Source of the DNA: Sorghum bicolor
Lineage: Eukaryota > Streptophyta > Magnoliopsida > Poales > Poaceae
Reading direction: 5' to 3'
NCBI RefSeq assembly: GCF_000003195.3
Contig: NC_012873.2
Span: 43,456,061-43,520,060 of the forward strand
DNA: 64,000 nt
Each line of letters starts with the position of its first letter. The stretch's first letter is position 1. The notes under the pieces were generated by a model. The model worked only from the letters and a program-made list of their open reading frames with translations, was not told the DNA's origin and did no database searches. Positions 58,339 through 64,000 of this stretch are shown one piece after another. The translations under genes were made by a program, and so were the position numbers.

Positions 58339-58522
58339 ATCACTGCCACATGGTATCACCTACTTGCAAGGCTGCAATGTTTTCTACACATTAAATGGTA
58401 AATAGTCGATCACCTGTCGTTAGCCATTATTCGGACTAAACAGTCCATTAAACGGGCTAAATGAACAATTAAATAGACTAAACGGATGATTAAATAGAAA
58501 CGGTATACCACTGTGTAGCGTT
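58339..58522. other. Flank of element D
   Basis: No gene. It holds repeated TAAACGG/GACTAAA phrases that look like part of an older MITE, which continues after 58716. Confidence 0.45.
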
Positions 58523-58530
58523 TACATAAC

Positions 58531-58708
58531 CAGGGGTGGAGGGTAGTGGAGGCCAAACTGGGCCTCCGGCCCCCCTTGTTGACAAAAATTTAATGGCCTA
58601 TAAACTTATAGTAGCTGATGTAGTATGTATCTACAATATGTTACCATGATTTCATATTGAAATAAATAATTTAGCCCCCTCTTGAAATTAAGCCACGCTC
58701 CGCCACTG
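58531..58708. mobile_element. hAT-type MITE
   Basis: 178 bp with ends CAGGGGTGGAGG and GCTCCGCCACTG, and a perfect 8-bp target duplication TACATAAC (58523-58530, 58709-58716). Confidence 0.88.
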
Positions 58709-58716
58709 TACATAAC

Positions 58717-59049
58717 GTTTAAACGATCTAAACAGCCGTTTAGGCGAACAGTGCCTACGTGTGTCGACAAAATTGTCATCACTACTAGATAAAACAGTCA
58801 CCCAATGGGCTTCACAGGCTCACCACCATTGGTCTAATACATAATCTGGTCACCACCATTGGGTTAATAAATAATCCCATGTTTAATTTTTCTAATAATA
58901 AGATGAAAAATTAGATTACTTATTAAAGTCTCTATTGTTCACAAGGCCTACCTCAATAACTCATTGCCCCCACCCACCAAACATTTTTAGACCCACATCA
59001 AACCACTATTAGTCTTGACTCTTGAGTATCACTACAACTAAAAAGAACC
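58717..59049. other. Unassigned intergenic sequence with CACTA-like terminus
   Basis: CACTACTAGATAAAACAG at 58780-58797 looks like a CACTA 5' end. A CACCACCATTGG phrase occurs twice shortly after. No partner end is visible. Confidence 0.35.
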
Positions 59050-59740
59050 AAATGTTATCGTCTCCGCAAAACTAATCGCTCCCCTCTCATAAGGTCGTCA
59101 TCACCCCCGATAAACCTTCCACCTTCGCCCGCACAACCGCCGTCACACGACACGATCGTCCCCATCCTCTCAATGGGCACCCTCACACACCCCATCCGCC
59201 TTCCCGCTACTCCCCCACTGACCCCGCAGCGCTGCTCATCGCGGCCGCCCTCCCCCCCCCACGGTCTGCGCCCCTCCATCGCCAAACCCAGTAGCTTGAG
59301 GACTCCGACCTGCACCGTCCGAGTGAAGCCCGACCGCCACTCACATCACCGCCAGGTCGTCGCTTGGCCACCGCCCATGGAGCACTGTTCGACGGTCGTA
59401 GTCTGCGGTGACAACCCCATCAAGTCCGGCCTCCTCGACTCCGCCTCGCTGTCCACATCTTGTTCGTCCCTCGATCCACAACACCCTGCCCAACTGCAGC
59501 AGTCCGCTCGACTCCCCGCATCCTGCCCCACCGCTGCAAGTTTGCCTCGCCATCCGCATCGTCCTCCCCAAATCAGAAGTTGCGGGTTCGATTAGCATCC
59601 CAGCATCTACCACCTGGCCTCTGCAGTCCAGGTTCCCTAGTGATCCGAGACGCTGCGGGGTGCTGTAGAGAAGAGGGGAGGTGGGCTGCCGCCGTGAGCA
59701 CAGTGCCCTTTTTGAGGTATAGCTGTGACTAATGTTTAAA
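59050..59740. other. GC-rich island without recognisable gene
   Basis: GC content rises sharply here against AT-rich flanks. Overlapping open frames on both strands (for example 59173-59595 +, 59341-59760 -) are rich in Pro, Ser, Arg and His and resemble no family I know. It could be a first exon or promoter of an unrecognised gene, or a captured gene fragment. Confidence 0.35.
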
Positions 59741-59794
59741 TCTGAATTATATGACAGCAACTATGTGGTCTGTTTTTTTAGTTGTTCAGCTTCA

Positions 59795-60141
59795 GGCCCT
59801 GTTTAGTTTGCTACCAAAATTTTTTTCATCCATCCCATCGAATCTTTGGACACATGTATGGAACATTAAATGTACATAAAAAAATAAACTAATTACACAG
59901 TTTGGTTGAAAATCGCGAGACGAATCTTTTAAGCCTAGTTACTCCATGATTAGCCTTAAGTGCTACAGTAACCCACATGTGCTAATAACAGATTAATTAT
60001 GCTTAATAGATTTGTCTTGCAGTTTCCTAACAAGCTATGTAATTTGTTTTTTTATTAGTTTCTAAAAACCTCTCCCGACATCCTTCCGACATATCCGATG
60101 TGACATCCAAAAAAATTTTTATCTCTAATCTAAACAGGGCC
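59795..60141. mobile_element. MITE (GGCCCTGTTTAG family)
   Basis: Inverted ends GGCCCTGTTTAG and CTAAACAGGGCC are perfect over 12 bp. A 3-bp duplication TCA flanks it (59792-59794, 60142-60144). Confidence 0.88.
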
Positions 60142-63044
60142 TCAGACTTATAATTCCTTCAAGTGGTATAATTCCTTCAGAGTGTTTTGATTTACAATGG
60201 ACAGCAGTAGAAGAAGGATATCATTTCTTGACTTGTCGTTTTGGGTGCATTAGTTGTGTGTATGTATGTTGTTACAGTAGCAAAATTGCATGTTTGTCTG
60301 ATCCATCTGCGTAGGCTTTATGAATGCTGTTGCAGTGAATTCAGATTACTAGAACGTCAGGTGCGGCAAGATTGAAACATCTGTGAAATACATGTTTGGG
60401 TTCTTTGTTCAACTCTGTAGTTTTTGGGGATGATTATGCATGACAACTAATCACAAGTACCTTCAAGGTAGTGGCTGACGAGTTATTTTGTTGCACAATT
60501 TACTCATGCTAATGTATGTGGAACTGTGCAAGTTATTATTGATCCAAATGACCTTCGTATGCTGAACCACAAATAAAAAGGAGTGATTAAATAGGCTTCA
60601 GGTGGGGGTTGGATGAGGAGAACAAGGGCTAGCAACATTCAGACTAAAGTAGATCAAAGCACACAGACCACAGCCACATATCGGACATTGGGTGTGCACA
60701 TGTTTGCCTGACACACACTATCAGGTTCAATGTATGAAAAGCAACCCATGCCATATTATCACATTATTAATTTTGAGACAACAAATATCCCAAACACCTG
60801 TTTAAACTAAGCATATTTAATTCAGTTGCATAGAAACATATGTCCTTTGCAATGTCTGCCCATTTATCACTGCAGGACAAATTTATGAAGTCTATGTTAA
60901 TCACTCATGAGACAATTTGCGGCATGTTAAGAACCACTAGACATACCTTTGCTGATGGTTATATGTTGCATAATTTCTTTATTTGCACACTTTACCTTTA
61001 TCTAAACCTACTACATTGTTGTTTGATATGCAGCTCTTGACTGAAATTGGATGGGATTACTTACACTAGCTTCTTTCCTTGCATGTTAGCGACAGGCTGG
61101 AGTCAGCACCTGTGCTCATGGTGAGACCTCGTCATGCATGCCAACATGCAAGCCTACTCATAGTACCCAGATCCATAACATGTCAGACACTAGGGCGCGA
61201 CGACCTCAAGCCCGCAAGCAGCATTAGCCCTAGGCCTACATGAATTGCTGGTCGTGATAGACCTGGTAATTAGATGAGGTGTGTCTCGTGATACAACGAG
61301 CCTTGAAGAAGAACAACTCATCGCTTCAAGGGAGTTGAGCCTTCAAATCTCTCATTGTTTCATGATCTGAGTCATTTGTTTCTCAAAATGTCAAATATGT
61401 ATTTTGGCTTGGGAACTCAAATAAAAAAACCAAAGAAAAAAATCTACTTTTTGTTTGGGCAAAAAATTGCTATTCTTGATTATCATAGCTATACTATTGT
61501 GCATTCAAATCATAAATTTATAAATCAATAGTTAAACATGATAGTTATTGATGAAGGTAGACAAGAACCCAAGGCAATTCTTCAGTTGTTAGAAACTCAG
61601 AATTGTCTGTGTTTTGACTATGAAGGATTCACCCCTTAGGGTGTCCCCAACGGCTGACGATTTGGCTAGCTAGGAGCAACACATGGCCAATCACAAAGAG
61701 AGAGAACTCCACAACTTATCTAGCTAGCGCCGAGTCAAGCACTCAGCTCGCACGTCTCATAGACATTTTTCAGTTACTGACATACCTCCTCTCAAAACTT
61801 ATCTAGCTAGTGCCGAGTCAATTGCTATTTTTTGGTTAAAACTGTATAATATTTTATGGTTGGCTATTGTCACTATTATGAGCCCATAATACTAATTTTT
61901 TTATTAGTCAAGGCCAAGATGACTAAGGTATTTTTTGTTACTTCACGATAGACCCGCAATGTCGTAGTATGCTTTATCTCAACTGAATCCACTTCTATCT
62001 CATCGTTCTTGTGCAGTTTGCAGCAATATGATCACTCTGTAGCTGGTTGCAACAACCATATCATTCTTGAACAACTTACAAGGATGGCCCATGCTATGGA
62101 TAACCTATGAGTATTTTACTTTAACTGTAACAGTATATTTGAACATATTTTCTTGCATATTTGGCTACTAAAATAAGATGCTCATGGATTAGTTAAACAA
62201 GCTAGACAATTTGCTCCTCAATCATGTGCTTTTGTATTATGGAAGAAAAGTGGTCATTCTGGTATGTGCACCGTGAATTCATGATTAGAACAGTAAAAAA
62301 ATGCTCCTAGCAAATACAGATTGAACAAAAAAATAGATATATTATCATGCTTTATTGTATTGTCTGGACTTAATGTTGTGCTGCCGTTGCAACGTATACG
62401 GACACTTAACTAGTATAATAATGAAAAATGAAAACCCTAACCCACACTTATCGAAGCTGCCCCACACTCCACACCCCGGCCCTATCTCTCACCCTGGATA
62501 GTATAGGGCTGCGAATCAAGCTCGTGCAGTTAGAGGCGGAGCTCTCTCTCATCCACGCTGCCCTATTCTCCCCCTCACCCAAATAAGGCCTTGTATTTTG
62601 CTATGCATTTAGCTTAACATGACCTTTATCTTAATATGGGCTGAGATGCAACATGGGCTAGAAAGGATATTTGTGTCTATTCACTCATTCTCTCCTTTAT
62701 AATCCATCCATCCTAAATTCTAAAGCATTTCAATTTTATTGGAGAGTCAAAATATCCCAAATTTGACCAAATCTATATAATAAAATAATAACATTTATGA
62801 TACCAAATAAGTATTATTAGGTTCTTTGTCATAATTATATTTTCATAGTATAAATATTTGATGTCATAATTTTTCGTAATTCTCTCTATAATTTTGATAA
62901 AATTTGAAATTCTTTGACTCTCAAAAAAAGTCATAATGAGTTATAATTTAGAAAGGGCAAATAGTAACTGACTAGTTTTTTAATTGATACAATGTCTAAG
63001 AGCTAATATTTATAACTTAAGGTATTCACTCCTGGAGATATTGC
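60142..63044. other. Intergenic sequence
   Basis: No supported gene. A 26-bp direct repeat lies at 61713-61738 and 61796-61821. A short coding-like stretch near 62015-62260 carries stops and I cannot assign it. Confidence 0.45.
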
Positions 63045-63047
63045 TTA

Positions 63048-63281
63048 GGCCTTGTTTAGTTCACCCCAAAAACCAAAAACCTTTCAAGATTATCTAAATC
63101 TTGCGGCACATGCATGGAGCATTAAATATAAATGAAAACAAAAACTAGTTGCATAGTTTGCCTTTAAATTGCGAGACGAATCTTTTAAGCCTAGTTACTC
63201 CATGATTAGACAATGTTTGTTAAATAAAAATGAAAATGCTACAGTGTTGAAATCCAAAAACTTTTTGGATCTAAACAAATG
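63048..63281. mobile_element. MITE (GGCCTTGTTTAG family)
   Basis: Starts GGCCTTGTTTAGTTC and ends with the decayed CTAAACAAATG. TSD TTA at 63045-63047 and 63282-63284. It shares GCGAGACGAATCTTTTAAGC with its relatives. Confidence 0.78.
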
Positions 63282-63433
63282 TTAATATTGTATTAAAAAT
63301 GTCTTATTACAAATTTATACTCCCTCGTTTTAACTTTTTCAGGTATATATATAAATTTTGCTAATCTACCAAACAACGAGTATTCTATAAAAAAAATATT
63401 TATAATGCTTTTCCACAGTTCGTAGATTTATTA

Positions 63434-63771
63434 GGTCCTGTTTAGATTGTAGATGAAAAATTTTTGCATGTCACATCGCATATGTCGAAAGGATGTCGAG
63501 TGGGGTTTTAGAAACTAATAAAAAAACAAATTGCATAGCTCATCTAGAAACTGCAAGACAAATCTATTAAACATAATTAATCTATCATTAGCACGTATGG
63601 CTTACTGTAGCACTTAAGGCTAATCATGTACTAATTAGGCTTAAAAGATTCGTCTTGTGATTTTTAGTCAAACTGTGTACTTAGTTTATTTTTTTATCTA
63701 TATTTAATGTTCCATACATGTGTCTAAAGATTCCATAGGATGGATAAAAAATTTTTGAGTGGAGAACAGCC
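63434..63771. mobile_element. MITE (GGTCCTGTTTAG family)
   Basis: Starts GGTCCTGTTTAGATTG and ends GAACAGCC. TSD TTA at 63431-63433 and 63772-63774. Its interior matches 59795-60141 in inverted orientation in several places. Confidence 0.78.
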
Positions 63772-63802
63772 TTATTTGTTACATGAGAAAAACGCTATAT
63801 AA

Positions 63803-64000
63803 GGCTGTCTGCAACAGGAGACGCATTTGGGAACCCAAACCTAAAATGGGTGTCTAACACAATACTTATAGCCTCCAACAGAGTACCTATAGAGAAGACC
63901 CATTTTGAGACATAACCCAAATTTGGGTATTCTCTCTTCTCGAGACCTATTTTGCAGACAATGTTGTCTTTTAAGTCTTGTTGTTGTAGACAACTAAAAA
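63803..64000. mobile_element. Probable MITE cut by the window edge
   Basis: GGCTGTCTGCAACAGGAGAC after TATAA resembles the start of a Tourist-like MITE. The other end lies outside the window. Confidence 0.4.

Noticed and set aside
59030..59044. CACTACAACTAAAAA as a CACTA terminus
   Set aside because: The following bases do not continue a typical CACTA end and no inverted partner or subterminal repeats are seen. The site at 58780 is a better candidate.
62428..62440. AACCCTAACCC as a telomere-type repeat
   Set aside because: Only about one and a half units, with no array.

Overview
The window is a stack of nested transposable elements from a plant nuclear genome. The lineages (Tekay and Reina chromoviruses, Tat- and Athila-type Ty3/gypsy elements, a Sirevirus-like copia element, a CACTA element with a Ulp1 protease, a Cassandra TRIM, and TWA-target MITEs) point to a grass. 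A panicoid such as sorghum is my inference, not something the sequence proves. I see no ordinary single-copy host gene. Element names A-I are mine.

Left half (1-28148). Element B is an old Tekay-type chromovirus on the + strand. Its gag, protease, RT, RNase H, integrase and chromodomain can be followed from 12075 to 23850, then a roughly 4.3 kb 3' LTR runs to 28148. Two elements interrupt it. Element A (1-12074, minus strand, left end cut by the window) is a Tat-type element carrying an antisense, intron-containing plant-mobile-domain gene. Element C (14112-22004, TSD GTACT) is a non-autonomous Athila-like element inside the RNase H region. A Tourist-like MITE sits in B's LTR.

Middle (28149-58338). 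A copia LTR remnant and a MITE precede a decayed CACTA element (D) whose 3' terminus is at 58338. Into D went E (Reina chromovirus, 29638-55713, TSD TATAC). Into E's 3' LTR went F (Athila-like, minus strand, 35284-55540, TSD ACCAG/ACCAA). Into F went both G (gag-only copia, 35366-38496, TSD CATAT) and H (Athila-like relative of C, 41882-50157, TSD GGAGT). The target-site duplications fix the order of events. Element I (57031-57765, TSD GAACA) is a Cassandra TRIM with 5S-rRNA-like LTRs, also inside D.

Right end (58339-64000). Intergenic DNA holds a hAT-type MITE with an 8-bp TSD, several TWA-type MITEs, a GC-rich island without a recognisable gene, and a MITE cut by the window edge.

How the parts relate: C, F and H look like members of one non-autonomous Athila-like group that split functions. 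H encodes Gag plus two tandem retropepsin-like domains, C encodes an unknown protein plus the same protease block, and F encodes Gag plus an ATHILA-ORF1-like protein behind its own internal promoter. None encodes RT or integrase, so all would need enzymes from a relative elsewhere. The most interesting items are the duplicated protease block, F's internal promoter that resembles its LTR promoter, A's spliced antisense gene, and the LTR of H that has swallowed a primer-binding-site-like segment.
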